Notes: generated by a model from the letters alone, not told the origin. A stretch of 64,000 nt of DNA from Lacihabitans sp. CS3-21 (GCF_024343675.1 NZ_RJUD01000112.1:1-64000), one strand, 5' to 3'. Positions 42,516 through 51,611 are shown, counted from the stretch's first letter. Made by a program: numbers and translations.

Positions 42516-43913
42516 TTAGTAATGATAATTAATGATTAAGTTTAAATGCGTCATATTTACTTTATTGAATATGAAGCGATCATTTTGGTAAGTTTCTCCT
42601 ATTTCATCTTTTCTGACCACCAGAAGCAAGGCATTGAGTCCTTTCAGGTATTTGTCGAATTGATAGGTGATTCCTAAGTTCACTTGAGAATAAGTAGGCA
42701 TGCCGTACTTGTTTAGAGCGAAGTTTTTTACATCAGGAAGTTGAAAATAACCTCCACTGAGTTCGAGTTTAATGTGTTTTTCAGGTTTAAAATAGGTGTT
42801 TACTGTGATGGCTGTTAAATCTCCAAAACCCTCGTTTCTCTCTCTGGGCAAAAATGTGTAAAAAGTCTCTCGGCCCCATTCTCTGGGCATCAGGTATCGG
42901 CCTTTGGCGGTAATTCTGGTTCCGTTTAAGTACCAATCAAATCTTGTGGCTTGTTGCCCAACACGACCAGAAAACACGTTTGAGCCGCTGTTTTTTTGAG
43001 CATAAGCTTTGGTTGGGTCTTCATTTCCACCGTTTCCGATGGTGTTTTGCTGAATAATTTGCCCACCCAAGAACCAGTTTTTATTTCCGATAGTTTTAGA
43101 TTTCCACTCTATTTTGGACATACGTGTATTTAGTATGTTTTCTACATAAGTGTTCCAAAACTGTAGAGACCAATGGTTTTTTTGAAAGTTTAAACCAACG
43201 ATTCCTATTCCTTCTGATTCTATATGGCCTTTGTAGGCAGAAGGTTTTCCATCAATACCCACGCCGACCGGATAAATTCCGATACTTTCTCCTGTTTCAA
43301 ACCATCTTACGGTAGACCTGGGGGAAATTCTCCAAATGTATTCGGCGTGTAGGTTGAGGTATTTCCATTCTTTTAATTCTAAAACAGCTGCCTCTACCAA
43401 GGTGGGCCTCATTCTACCGTCCTGAGGATTAATAAAGGGGGTCAAAGGTATTTGTCTACCTACCGTCAGATTTGATTTTTTGCCTAAATGTGACTTTACA
43501 AATAGTTCCTCCAATCTATCTAAATCTTCATGATCATTGGGCCTTTCGATATCAAAAAGTCCAACTTCATATCGGTTTTGGAAATTCGTTTTTTCATCTA
43601 CTTTTTCTAAGTCAGAAGATTTAAGATTAAACATAAAAAATCCGCTAAGTCCAACTTCAAAATGTTTAAAAAACATAGGAGTTTGGTACCCAATGCCCGC
43701 ACCAATGCCCCATGCATGATAATCGCTCAAAACTCCTTCATTTACCGTGGCCGACATGTAGGATCTGGCATGACCATAAAATCTGCCTTTTTTGAAAAAG
43801 TGATTCAAAGTGTTGGTGTCTTTTTCTACTTCGTGGTGTGCATGTATGCCTTGAGCAATAGTGCCAATGTTAAAAAATGACCAAACAACATAAAAAAATA
43901 TGATTCTTCTCAT
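42516..43913 (-). CDS. OprD-like outer-membrane porin
   Basis: The 465-residue protein has a signal peptide (residues 1-20) followed by a His-rich mature start (GIHAHHEVEKD). The barrel strands resemble OprD/Opr-type porins (FYGHARSYMSATVNEG, TVGRQIPLTPFINPQDGRM, FYTFLPRERNEGFGDLTA). It ends on an aromatic residue as outer-membrane proteins usually do (LIINYHY). As first gene before two YeeE halves it is the likely outer-membrane entry for a sulfur substrate. The promoter with a Crp/Fnr-like site lies immediately upstream. Confidence 0.78.
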   Translation of the reverse strand: MRRIIFFYVVWSFFNIGTIAQGIHAHHEVEKDTNTLNHFFKKGRFYGHARSYMSATVNEGVLSDYHAWGIGAGIGYQTPMFFKHFEVGLSGFFMFNLKSSDLEKVDEKTNFQNRYEVGLFDIERPNDHEDLDRLEELFVKSHLGKKSNLTVGRQIPLTPFINPQDGRMRPTLVEAAVLELKEWKYLNLHAEYIWRISPRSTVRWFETGESIGIYPVGVGIDGKPSAYKGHIESEGIGIVGLNFQKNHWSLQFWNTYVENILNTRMSKIEWKSKTIGNKNWFLGGQIIQQNTIGNGGNEDPTKAYAQKNSGSNVFSGRVGQQATRFDWYLNGTRITAKGRYLMPREWGRETFYTFLPRERNEGFGDLTAITVNTYFKPEKHIKLELSGGYFQLPDVKNFALNKYGMPTYSQVNLGITYQFDKYLKGLNALLLVVRKDEIGETYQNDRFIFNKVNMTHLNLIINYHY

Positions 43914-43933
43914 AATCTGATTCCAACTGGATG

Positions 43934-43977
43934 CAAAAGTATAGGCCAGAACAGGCTATTTTCGTGATAAATGTTAC
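43934..43977 (-). promoter_or_regulatory. Porin-YeeE promoter with Crp/Fnr-like operator
   Basis: On the minus strand, a -7 box TACTTTTG (43941-43934) lies 22 bp from the inverted repeat GTAACATTTATCAC (43977-43964), a relative of GTAAC-n4-GTTAC. The operator centre falls about 42 bp upstream of the expected transcription start, the class II activation position. The same layout occurs at 46953-46996 and 51386-51429. Confidence 0.75.
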
Positions 43978-44032
43978 ATTAGGAGTTATTCACTTACAAT
44001 TAATTCCGAAGTTTTTTCTTATAAAAAACAAA

Positions 44033-44067
44033 GCTGTATTTCAACCTTTTTTTTGGTCAAATACAGC
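44033..44067 (-). terminator. Terminator of the SoxB-like gene
   Basis: A stem (gctgtattt..acc pairing with ggt.aaatacagc) lies 33 bp beyond the minus-strand stop at 44100, followed on the minus strand by TTTGTTTTTTATAAG. Confidence 0.85.
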
Positions 44068-44099
44068 CTCGAATGTTTGATGATGTTGTTTAATAATTG

Positions 44100-45776
44100 C
44101 TACACAAATTGATAATCGATCCCCGATACTTGGCTTAATAGCTCTTGTGGAGCGTCCAAAATCTTCGCGTCTTGTCTAAGTGTGGGCGTTACTGGAGAGA
44201 ATTTTTGTAAATATTCTTTCATCATGCTATGCAGTGTGTAAGACGTTATTTTACTTTCTTTTACCCCCTTCATTCTACAAAGCATGTCTTCAGGATCGCC
44301 GTCTCGGTCACATGCACACAGAGCGTAGGTTTTGTTTAAATCTAAAGGTTGATTGCCAACGGTGACTTTTTGTACCCTTTGTCCAACCCTTTCAAAAGCT
44401 TTAAACTCCACTTGCATGCCTTTAAATCGAATTAACCAGCCTCCAAAACGCTTAGAGGCATCTTGGGCAAATACATTTTGAAGTTCTTTTTCAAGCCAAT
44501 CCATTATTTGCTGACCAGTAGCTTTGGCTGTTTTAATGGTGGCATCTACCGGAAGCATATCATACAAGTATCCTTCTGTAATAGCCACTTTTCCGTCTGG
44601 CCCAAAAGTTCTAGGAGGACAAAACCTGAATCCATTTGAAAGAACTATATCGGCATTGACTTTCCATTTGAGAGCATCCACAATCAGGGTGTCTATGGTA
44701 TTCTCTACCACAAAGTTTCTGTAAAGGGGTACCGTACTATAACCTATTACCCGATCAATTTCTGCTTTATAAGGCTTTTCTAATTCATTTACGAGATTTA
44801 CAATCTCTTTTTTTGCTGGATATTTTTTAGGATCAACTTCTATAAGTTGATAGTTTTCATTTACAATTTTTCCATTTTCCACTTTAAGGTCTAATCTCCC
44901 TATAAAAGATCCAAATGCACCAGGTTCTACTATTTTGGTGTATTCCGCCAGAATGGGTTTTCGTACTCGCTCGTGCGTATCGGCTCCAAAAATATAATCT
45001 ACGCCTTTGCAGTCTGGGTGATTTCCAAGTGCTATTTGTTGAGAAAGGCCCAAATGGGAAAGTATAATCACAAAATCACACTGTTCTTGCTCTTTGAGAA
45101 TGTTGATATACGTTTTCAGATTTTCCTCAGGCTTGGTATAAATAATACCTTTGCTGTAAAGGGGCGACTGACGAAGTGGCACCATAGGATCAGTGTAGCC
45201 TAAAAAGCCGATTTTTACACCTAATTTATGAAAGATTTGATAAGGTTGAAATATCAATTCTCCCCGCTTTCCTTCACCCAAATCATGGTACATGTTGGCA
45301 CAAACTTTAGGTGCCAAAAGCCCCCCTAAAAGTTTTTGCATGTTTTTTTTATTATAAACTACCTCCCAGTTGCCAGGCAAATACACATCATAGTTAAGTG
45401 CATTTAAAAGAGGAACAAACGCCTGTCCGGTGGTCTTTACTGAGAGCAAACTTCCTTGAAACATATCACCGGTATCCATGGTAATGGTGTTTTCAGGGTT
45501 TTCTTTTTTCAAAACATCCAATGCAGTAGCCATGTGTGCATAGCCTCCCGTTTTTCGAAAAGTCAGTTTGTTTTTCTCCCAAAACAATTCATCATGGCTG
45601 TGTAACTGGCAATGCACATCTGTGGTCTGCAAAAAGGTAATAGTACCCGTTTTGGCCATACCCATATTTTGGTCTTCCGAAGAATTGGCTTCTTTTTTGG
45701 CCATTAATGCTGTTGGAGTGCTAGCGGCAGCAGTTGCCAACAGTCCTGATTGTAAGAATTTTCTTCTTGATTGCAT
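44100..45776 (-). CDS. soxB: SoxB-like thiosulfohydrolase / metallophosphoesterase
   Basis: The 558-residue protein has a twin-arginine leader (RRKFLQSGLLAT, residues 4-15). A dinuclear metallophosphoesterase domain has ligands in TDVHCQL (D53, H55), MDTGDMF, GNWEVVY, LSHLG and GADTHERV, and a 5'-nucleotidase-type C-terminal domain follows. GNWE rather than GNHE is the SoxB hallmark. SoxB releases sulfate from a SoxY-bound sulfonate using two manganese ions. No soxYZ, soxXA or soxCD gene is in the window, so the carrier protein must lie elsewhere or differ. It is downstream of the TsdA-like gene in one unit. Confidence 0.82.
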   Translation of the reverse strand: MQSRRKFLQSGLLATAAASTPTALMAKKEANSSEDQNMGMAKTGTITFLQTTDVHCQLHSHDELFWEKNKLTFRKTGGYAHMATALDVLKKENPENTITMDTGDMFQGSLLSVKTTGQAFVPLLNALNYDVYLPGNWEVVYNKKNMQKLLGGLLAPKVCANMYHDLGEGKRGELIFQPYQIFHKLGVKIGFLGYTDPMVPLRQSPLYSKGIIYTKPEENLKTYINILKEQEQCDFVIILSHLGLSQQIALGNHPDCKGVDYIFGADTHERVRKPILAEYTKIVEPGAFGSFIGRLDLKVENGKIVNENYQLIEVDPKKYPAKKEIVNLVNELEKPYKAEIDRVIGYSTVPLYRNFVVENTIDTLIVDALKWKVNADIVLSNGFRFCPPRTFGPDGKVAITEGYLYDMLPVDATIKTAKATGQQIMDWLEKELQNVFAQDASKRFGGWLIRFKGMQVEFKAFERVGQRVQKVTVGNQPLDLNKTYALCACDRDGDPEDMLCRMKGVKESKITSYTLHSMMKEYLQKFSPVTPTLRQDAKILDAPQELLSQVSGIDYQFV

Positions 45777-45854
45777 TTTTTAATATTTATTATTTAGCTA
45801 TGATGTTCGGCTTATTGAAAAATCTTGTTCATATTTTTTTGGTTAAAACAAGAA

Positions 45855-46922
45855 TCATTTATTTGATTTCTTGTGGGCTTCTTTCCAATCTTTTATGGGT
45901 TTATATGGGCCGTATTTATGTTGTTTTTCACTGAAAGGATCAGCATATGGGCCAAATGGGTGATCAAAAGGCTTGCCTGCTATATTTGGCCAATCTTTGC
46001 TCAAGTCTTTGCTGGGTCTAGGTTGTGAGTTTACAAACGCTCCCAAATCCCAAGCTTCTTCATCGGTTAGTTGGGGTTTTTCATAATTTACACCCAATGG
46101 CATATTGTATTTTACATATCCAGCGAAATTAGAAATTCTATACAATCCAGCACCTTGATTATAACTATTTTTGCCCCAAAGTGGCGGATAAGTATAATTT
46201 TTTCCATCTTCTGCCCTTATTCCTTCCCCATTGGCTTGATGACATGATTGGCACTTTGCCTCATAAACAATTCGACCTTTTTCCGCATCACTAGGTCTTT
46301 TAAGACTTTTTATTTTAAAAATGCCAGCCCCTTTAGGCGTTGTTTTTGGTGAAACATCAGATCCTAGCCACTTTATATAGGCTAATATAGCCTTCATTTC
46401 TCGGCTATTCGAATCGAGTGCTTTGCCATTTAGACTTCTCTCAAAACAGTCATTAACGCGTTTTACTTGATTTTCTATTGCTCCTGATCGTTCTCTAAAT
46501 TTTGGATAGTTGGCCTCTACAGCAAAATAGTTGTTTCCCCATGGTTGAGTTCCAGCATTTATATGGCAGTTTTGACAGTTCATTCCGTTAGAAATTTGAG
46601 TTATACTGCCTTGTGGACCTAAATATTCTGAAGTATGAGAAATCAATTCTTTGCCATATTGAATTAGTTTCTTCTCTTCTGGTTCTAATTTCATCATTCT
46701 CCATTCAGCTGGGGCAGTCCATAGACCTACAAAATTGGTATCGATTTTTGTTGCTTGTTTTTCAGGAGAAGAAGCTTCATTAGTTTGTAAATTTGTAAAA
46801 CCAATTAGCTTTATAAAAGCCACACCCAAAAGCAGAAAAGACGTCATTATCAACAATCCGCTAATGATTTTCAGGTTTCTGCTTAATTTTTTGACTGATT
46901 TGTTTAATTGTATTTCGGACAT
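45855..46922 (-). CDS. TsdA-like membrane-anchored di-heme cytochrome c
   Basis: The 355-residue protein has an N-terminal membrane helix (residues about 19-40) and two cytochrome c domains. The first has CQNCH (residues 116-120) with the TsdA/SoxA-like segment RVNDCFERSLNGKAL, whose C159 is placed like the unusual cysteine heme ligand of thiosulfate dehydrogenases. The second has CQSCHQANGEG and a distal Met in NMPLGVNY. TsdA interconverts thiosulfate and tetrathionate. A SoxA-like role as partner of the downstream SoxB-like protein is the main alternative. Confidence 0.82.
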   Translation of the reverse strand: MSEIQLNKSVKKLSRNLKIISGLLIMTSFLLLGVAFIKLIGFTNLQTNEASSPEKQATKIDTNFVGLWTAPAEWRMMKLEPEEKKLIQYGKELISHTSEYLGPQGSITQISNGMNCQNCHINAGTQPWGNNYFAVEANYPKFRERSGAIENQVKRVNDCFERSLNGKALDSNSREMKAILAYIKWLGSDVSPKTTPKGAGIFKIKSLKRPSDAEKGRIVYEAKCQSCHQANGEGIRAEDGKNYTYPPLWGKNSYNQGAGLYRISNFAGYVKYNMPLGVNYEKPQLTDEEAWDLGAFVNSQPRPSKDLSKDWPNIAGKPFDHPFGPYADPFSEKQHKYGPYKPIKDWKEAHKKSNK

Positions 46923-46952
46923 TGGCTAGATTGAATCTAAGAATTTGAAATA

Positions 46953-46996
46953 CAAAAATATGAGCCAAGTCATGTTTTATTTGTAACATTTGTTAC
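46953..46996 (-). promoter_or_regulatory. TsdA-SoxB promoter with perfect Crp/Fnr-like operator
   Basis: On the minus strand, a -7 box TATTTTTG (46960-46953) lies 22 bp from the perfect inverted repeat GTAAC-AAAT-GTTAC (46996-46983). The -7 box is 31 bp from the ATG at 46922. The operator is the best match of the three in this module. Confidence 0.8.
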
Positions 46997-47145
46997 TTAC
47001 GAAGAATTAATTGTAGTAATCTAATAATTCTTTGAATTGGGGCTAGTCAGGTTTTTATTAATTTGAATTAAAAATGGTAGAATGTTAATAGGGGAAAGGT
47101 TAAAATCATTTAAATTATACGAAAATCAAGCTCATGGATTAAACA

Positions 47146-47177
47146 AAAAGCCAACAAATTCAAATTTGTTGGCTTTT
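47146..47177 (-). terminator. Terminator of the first MBL-rhodanese gene
   Basis: A perfect 15-bp stem (aaaagccaacaaatt pairing with aatttgttggctttt, 2-nt loop) lies 11 bp beyond the stop at 47188. It is flanked by A/T runs that suit termination on either strand. Confidence 0.9.
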
Positions 47178-47187
47178 ATTGAATTAA

Positions 47188-48603
47188 TTATAAAAGTGTG
47201 GTAGGACAAACGTATTCTGTTACTGGCACCTCAGTTTTTGAAATTGCCGTAAACCCGCCTTTTACATCCACAAAATCGCTCCAACCTCTTTGTTTTAGAA
47301 TAGATGCTGCAATCATACTCCGGTATCCACCAGCACAATGCAAAATGAAAGGCTGATCTTTTGGAATTTCCGATAAATGCTCATTAATAACATTTAAGGG
47401 GATATTTACAGCATTGATAACATGCTCAGAGCCATATTCGGATTTTTTTCTAACATCAATCACCAATACATTTTCGGTTTTTATTCGCTCAGCAAAGGTC
47501 TCAGCCGAGATTCTGTCTACCGTTTCGAAGTCCTTTCCGCTTGCTTTCCAAGCTTGAAAACCGCCTTTTAAGAAACCGATGGCATGGTCGTATCCAACTC
47601 TGGCTAGTCTGGTTATGGTTTCTTCCTCTTTGCCAGGGTCAGTTACTAGCAATATTTCTTGTTTGATGTCTGGAATTAGTTCACCAACCCACATAGCAAA
47701 GTTGCTGTCTAGGCCAATATTTATGCTATTTGGAATAAATCCTGCTGAAAACGAATCTGTTTGGCGACTATCTAATATCAGGGCTCCAGTTTCGTTAGCC
47801 ACCAATTCGAACGCTTCAACAGACAAAGCTTTTTCAGCTCTTTCCATAATTTCGTCCATGCTTTCATAACCTTTGATATTCATCAAAACATTTTTAGGGA
47901 AATAAGCTGGGGGAGGAGTCAAGCCTGTTAAAACAGCTTTAATAAACTCTTCTTTAGACATATCTGGCATTAAAGCGTAATTGAAACGTTTTTGATTTCC
48001 GAGTGTATCGGTGGTTTCTTTACTCATCATTTTGCCACAGGCACTGCCTGCACCATGATTGGGATAAACTATCAAATCGTCAGAAAGCGGCATTATTTTG
48101 TTTCGTAAAGATTCGAAAAGATGTCCAGCAAGTTTTTCTTCAGTTAAATCAGCTATAACATGTTGTGCTAAATCTGGCCTACCTACATCTCCAATAAACA
48201 AGGTGTCGCCCGTAATTATGCCATGTTCCTTTCCTGTTTCGTCTATTACCAAATATGTGGTGGATTCCATGGTATGGCCTGGTGTATGGATGGCTTTTAC
48301 TTGAATATTCCCAATTTGAAATATTTGTCCATCTTTTGCTATGGTGGCCTCAAATGCAGGCTTTGCAGTAGGTCCATAAACTATGGTAGCTCCAGTTTTT
48401 TTTGCCATGTCGAGGTGACCACTTACAAAATCCGCATGAAAGTGCGTTTCAAAGACATATTTAATCTTTGCATTATCTTTTTTTGCTCGGGCTATGTATG
48501 GATCTACTTCGCGAAGTGGATCAAAAATTGCGGCCTCACCGTTGCTTTCAAGGTAATATGCTGCATGTGCTAAACAGCCTGTATATATTTGTTCGAGTTT
48601 CAT
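47188..48603 (-). CDS. Metallo-beta-lactamase fold / double rhodanese protein
   Basis: The 471-residue soluble protein starts with a metallo-beta-lactamase domain (residues about 1-250) containing ETHFHADFVSGH and the later GHT and PNHGAGSACGK motifs of persulfide dioxygenases (ETHE1-like). Two rhodanese domains follow (about 265-355 and 370-471). Only the last has a catalytic Cys, in HCAGGYRS; the first has Asp (VTDPGKEE). The fusion would bring a persulfide carrier and a dioxygenase together, making sulfite. No Crp/Fnr-like site is visible upstream, unlike its paralogue at 49071. Confidence 0.88.
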   Translation of the reverse strand: MKLEQIYTGCLAHAAYYLESNGEAAIFDPLREVDPYIARAKKDNAKIKYVFETHFHADFVSGHLDMAKKTGATIVYGPTAKPAFEATIAKDGQIFQIGNIQVKAIHTPGHTMESTTYLVIDETGKEHGIITGDTLFIGDVGRPDLAQHVIADLTEEKLAGHLFESLRNKIMPLSDDLIVYPNHGAGSACGKMMSKETTDTLGNQKRFNYALMPDMSKEEFIKAVLTGLTPPPAYFPKNVLMNIKGYESMDEIMERAEKALSVEAFELVANETGALILDSRQTDSFSAGFIPNSINIGLDSNFAMWVGELIPDIKQEILLVTDPGKEEETITRLARVGYDHAIGFLKGGFQAWKASGKDFETVDRISAETFAERIKTENVLVIDVRKKSEYGSEHVINAVNIPLNVINEHLSEIPKDQPFILHCAGGYRSMIAASILKQRGWSDFVDVKGGFTAISKTEVPVTEYVCPTTLL

Positions 48604-49070
48604 TTTAAATTATATTTTAGTATTCTTTTTTAATATTTATTGATGAGAAAAATCTCAAATCAAGGGCATTTGTTAGAGCAGCTTTTTTTCATTTTAATCG
48701 AATAGTTTATCATTTATAATTCAAAGTTCCATAAATCTATCTTCAAAAAATATGACGAACATCAAGATAGAAAATTTGTGAAATTAAAAATCCGAAAAAT
48801 GCTAAGCTACTGTAAGTGAATTTGATAAAAGATGATTTCTTTAAACTTACCCAATTCATTAAAAAGCCTAAATGCGTAATATTTATTTTGAAAAAAGGAT
48901 AGCTATGCTGCTGTGAAGGGAAAATTTGTTCAATCTCAAATGATTCATTTATAGATTAAGCAATAGATAGATTGGTTTAAAAAAAAATGCGTACCTTATT
49001 TTTTAAAAATAAAGTACGCATCCATTGTTGTATTCTACTTCAAACTTATTAGTATGAGTTCATGGGTAAT
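48604..49070. other. 467-bp spacer between the two MBL-rhodanese genes
   Basis: It contains the terminator at 48987-49021 for the upstream unit and must contain the promoter of the gene at 47188-48603. I find no TAnnTTTG box or GTAAC-n4-GTTAC repeat here, so this gene seems regulated differently from the other sulfur genes. Confidence 0.55.
48987..49021 (-). terminator. Terminator of the TauE/MBL-rhodanese unit
   Basis: A long stem (atgcgtaccttatttt pairing with aaaataaagtacgcat, one bulge) lies about 50 bp beyond the stop at 49071. On the minus strand it is followed by TTTTTTTTAAACC. Confidence 0.9.
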
Positions 49071-50486
49071 TTAACAAACTGCTTCTTCCATTATATTTGT
49101 TACTACTGGGTTGCCTTGGTTTACCCAATCCATATAACTTCCAGAATAATTTTTCACATTTTTGTAACCATGTTTTAATAACAACGAATAGGCAATAGCC
49201 GCTCTGTCGCCACTTTGGCAATGGATTACGATTTGCTTGTCTCTATTGATTTTATCAAGATTTTGCAGGATTGTTCCAACAAAAATATTCTCTACGCCTT
49301 CAATATGGCCACTGTTGTATTCTGCAACTCCTCTAATATCAATCACTTGCGTATTTTCTCTGTCGAGATAGCTTTTGAATTCATCTATTTCAATGATATC
49401 ACTTTTTTGTAAATCTATTCCCAAAGAATTTACATCTGAAACATATCCAATGACATTATCCAAGCCAATTCTCATCAATTTTCTCGTCAAATCTTCGATT
49501 TGGGCTTCGCTTGCCACCAACATAAACGATTCCTGATAATCAACAAACCAGCCCATCCAAGTTGCGAATGCATTGTTGCCTTGAATATTTATACTTTCAG
49601 GAACAAAACCAGCAGCAAAATCCACCTTGTTTCTAGCATCTATAAGCTTTATACCTTTTGCCATAGCATCTTTTACCTCCATACCCGTTAATTTCTTTTG
49701 GGTTGGTACTTCTGTCAATAATGGCCTATCTACTTTGTTGAGGTGTTTCATCATTGCAAAATATTTTGGTGGCTCAGGTTGATCGGCCAATAGATATTTT
49801 ACAAATCCATCTTGATTATTCTCATAATGAAAAGCCCAGTTTCTTATTTTTTCATAGCCAACTGTAGAGCTAGGAACCGCCCCAAGGGCTTTACCACAAG
49901 CCGATCCAGCTCCATGACCTGGCCATACTTGTAGGTGGTCAGGAAGTGCCTCAAACTTCTGAATCGAGCCATACATCTGAATTGCTCCTGCCTCTTTTGT
50001 ACCGATTATGCCAGCGGCTTTTTCTAGTAGATCTGGGCGACCGATATCTCCCACAAAAACAAAGTCTCCAGTAAATAGCATTACAGGTTCCATACTAGCA
50101 GGTTGGTCAGTCAATAGAAAACTTATGCTTTCAGGCGTATGACCTGGTGTATGTATTACTTGAAATGTTAGATTCCCAACGGTTATCACACTTCCATCTT
50201 TTAAGCCAGTGTGCTTAAATTCATATTGCCAGCCTTCTCCGCCTTCGTCTGAAAGAAACATTTCTGCTCCAGTAACTGCAGCCAATTCTCTGGACCCGGA
50301 TAGAAAATCTGCGTGAATGTGCGTCTCTGTCACATGGGTGATTTTCATGTTGTTTGCTTTTGCGATTTCTAGATAAGTATCGATATCTCTTTTTGGATCG
50401 ATTACCAAAGCAACGCCGGCTTTTTGACAACCAATAAAGTAACTCGCTTGAGCTAAACTTTTATCGTAAACGTGTTGAAAGAACAT
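49071..50486 (-). CDS. Metallo-beta-lactamase fold / double rhodanese protein, second copy
   Basis: The 471-residue protein has the same architecture as the gene at 47188-48603: an ETHE1-like metallo-beta-lactamase domain with ETHIHADFLSGS and GHGAGSACGK, then two rhodanese domains. The last rhodanese carries the catalytic Cys in HCQSGDRA and the first lacks one (VASEAQ). It probably oxidises protein or glutathione persulfide to sulfite. It lies 59 bp downstream of the TauE exporter gene and shares its promoter, so sulfite production and export look co-ordinated. Confidence 0.88.
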   Translation of the reverse strand: MFFQHVYDKSLAQASYFIGCQKAGVALVIDPKRDIDTYLEIAKANNMKITHVTETHIHADFLSGSRELAAVTGAEMFLSDEGGEGWQYEFKHTGLKDGSVITVGNLTFQVIHTPGHTPESISFLLTDQPASMEPVMLFTGDFVFVGDIGRPDLLEKAAGIIGTKEAGAIQMYGSIQKFEALPDHLQVWPGHGAGSACGKALGAVPSSTVGYEKIRNWAFHYENNQDGFVKYLLADQPEPPKYFAMMKHLNKVDRPLLTEVPTQKKLTGMEVKDAMAKGIKLIDARNKVDFAAGFVPESINIQGNNAFATWMGWFVDYQESFMLVASEAQIEDLTRKLMRIGLDNVIGYVSDVNSLGIDLQKSDIIEIDEFKSYLDRENTQVIDIRGVAEYNSGHIEGVENIFVGTILQNLDKINRDKQIVIHCQSGDRAAIAYSLLLKHGYKNVKNYSGSYMDWVNQGNPVVTNIMEEAVC

Positions 50487-50545
50487 TTTTTATTTGATTT
50501 AAAGATTTGAAATTGATTTATTAAATTTTTGAACTCATTGAATTT

Positions 50546-51358
50546 CTAAACAGCATGAAAAAACACTTCTTTGGTTATGATATAGATTCCCATCACCAAG
50601 ACAAACCAACCGAAGGCTTTTTTAAGTTTTTCTCCTGGAATAAATTTGGAAATATAAGAACCTGCAAATATTCCTAGAATTGATAAAGCAGTGAAAGGAA
50701 GCAAAAATGCCCAGTCGACCGATAAATTGGAGAGGTCTCCCAAGAAGCCAATCAATGATTTGGCTGCTATGATTAAGAGCGATGTGCCTACGGCCATTTT
50801 CATGGGTAAACGAGCAAAAAGTACGAGTGCTGGTATGATTAAAAATCCGCCACCAGCTCCAACAATACCAGTCAGAACGCCAACTAATCCACCTTCAAGG
50901 GCTATCATCAGGTAATTGAACTTCAATTCTGCATTGGGGTTTTCTTTCTTTTCTTTATTAGATTTTATCATAGAATAAGAAGCCGCCAACATAATTAAGG
51001 CGAAGAAAACCATAATTCCGACGTTTTTTGAAACCTCAAATCCAGGTAAACTTAAAAAGGGGTCTGGAATAGCTGGAACTAGAAATCTTCGTGTCAAGAA
51101 AACAGTGGTGAAAGACGGAATGGCGAAAACTAAGGCTGCTTGATAATTCACGAGTCCTTTACGCATAAAACTAAATGAGCCAACCAATGAAGTGGTTCCA
51201 ACCACAAAAAGGGAATAAGCGGTTGAAATCACTGGGCTGATGTGCAGCAAATATACCATTACTGGTAAAGTAAGGATACTTCCTCCACCACCTATTAAGC
51301 CCAAACTGATACCAATCATTATCGATGCTCCAAAACCTATTATTTCTACTGAATTCAT
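50546..51358 (-). CDS. TauE/SafE family sulfite or sulfur-compound exporter
   Basis: The 270-residue membrane protein has about eight helices and the duplicated TauE/SafE motif: GISLGLIGGGGSILTLPV near the N-terminus and GVLTGIVGAGGGFLIIPALV near the middle. Members export sulfite, sulfoacetate and similar anions. It is the first gene of a unit with the second MBL-rhodanese gene, where export of sulfite made by the dioxygenase is a sensible job (inference). The Crp/Fnr-like promoter is at 51386-51429. Confidence 0.9.
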   Translation of the reverse strand: MNSVEIIGFGASIMIGISLGLIGGGGSILTLPVMVYLLHISPVISTAYSLFVVGTTSLVGSFSFMRKGLVNYQAALVFAIPSFTTVFLTRRFLVPAIPDPFLSLPGFEVSKNVGIMVFFALIMLAASYSMIKSNKEKKENPNAELKFNYLMIALEGGLVGVLTGIVGAGGGFLIIPALVLFARLPMKMAVGTSLLIIAAKSLIGFLGDLSNLSVDWAFLLPFTALSILGIFAGSYISKFIPGEKLKKAFGWFVLVMGIYIITKEVFFHAV

Positions 51359-51385
51359 TTGTATTGTTTTTGATTATTGACAATG

Positions 51386-51429
51386 CAAAAGTATCCCGCT
51401 TGAAAAAGAGTTTTCGTGATAATTGTTAC
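51386..51429 (-). promoter_or_regulatory. TauE promoter with Crp/Fnr-like operator
   Basis: On the minus strand, a -7 box TACTTTTG (51393-51386) lies 22 bp from the inverted repeat GTAACAATTATCAC (51429-51416). The flanking word TCACGAAAA is shared with the porin promoter. The -7 box ends 28 bp from the ATG at 51358. Confidence 0.75.
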
Positions 51430-51611
51430 TTACCCTTCGAGTTTTATGATTTTAGTCAGGTTTATGTGCTTTATATTTTCAAATTAAATAGGATAAAAAT
51501 GGATCAGGCTAAAAAAAAATGTTATTTCTCTGAAAATAGTATACTTTTTTAAATAACATTGTACCAAGGATAATGGCCAAATAGTTGTTTGCTTTTTTAA
51601 TTGCTGATTCA

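Noticed and set aside
51325-51552. 75-residue plus-strand ORF antisense to the TauE promoter.
   Set aside because: It overlaps the well-supported promoter and operator of the TauE unit and the gene start on the other strand. Composition is not protein-like.
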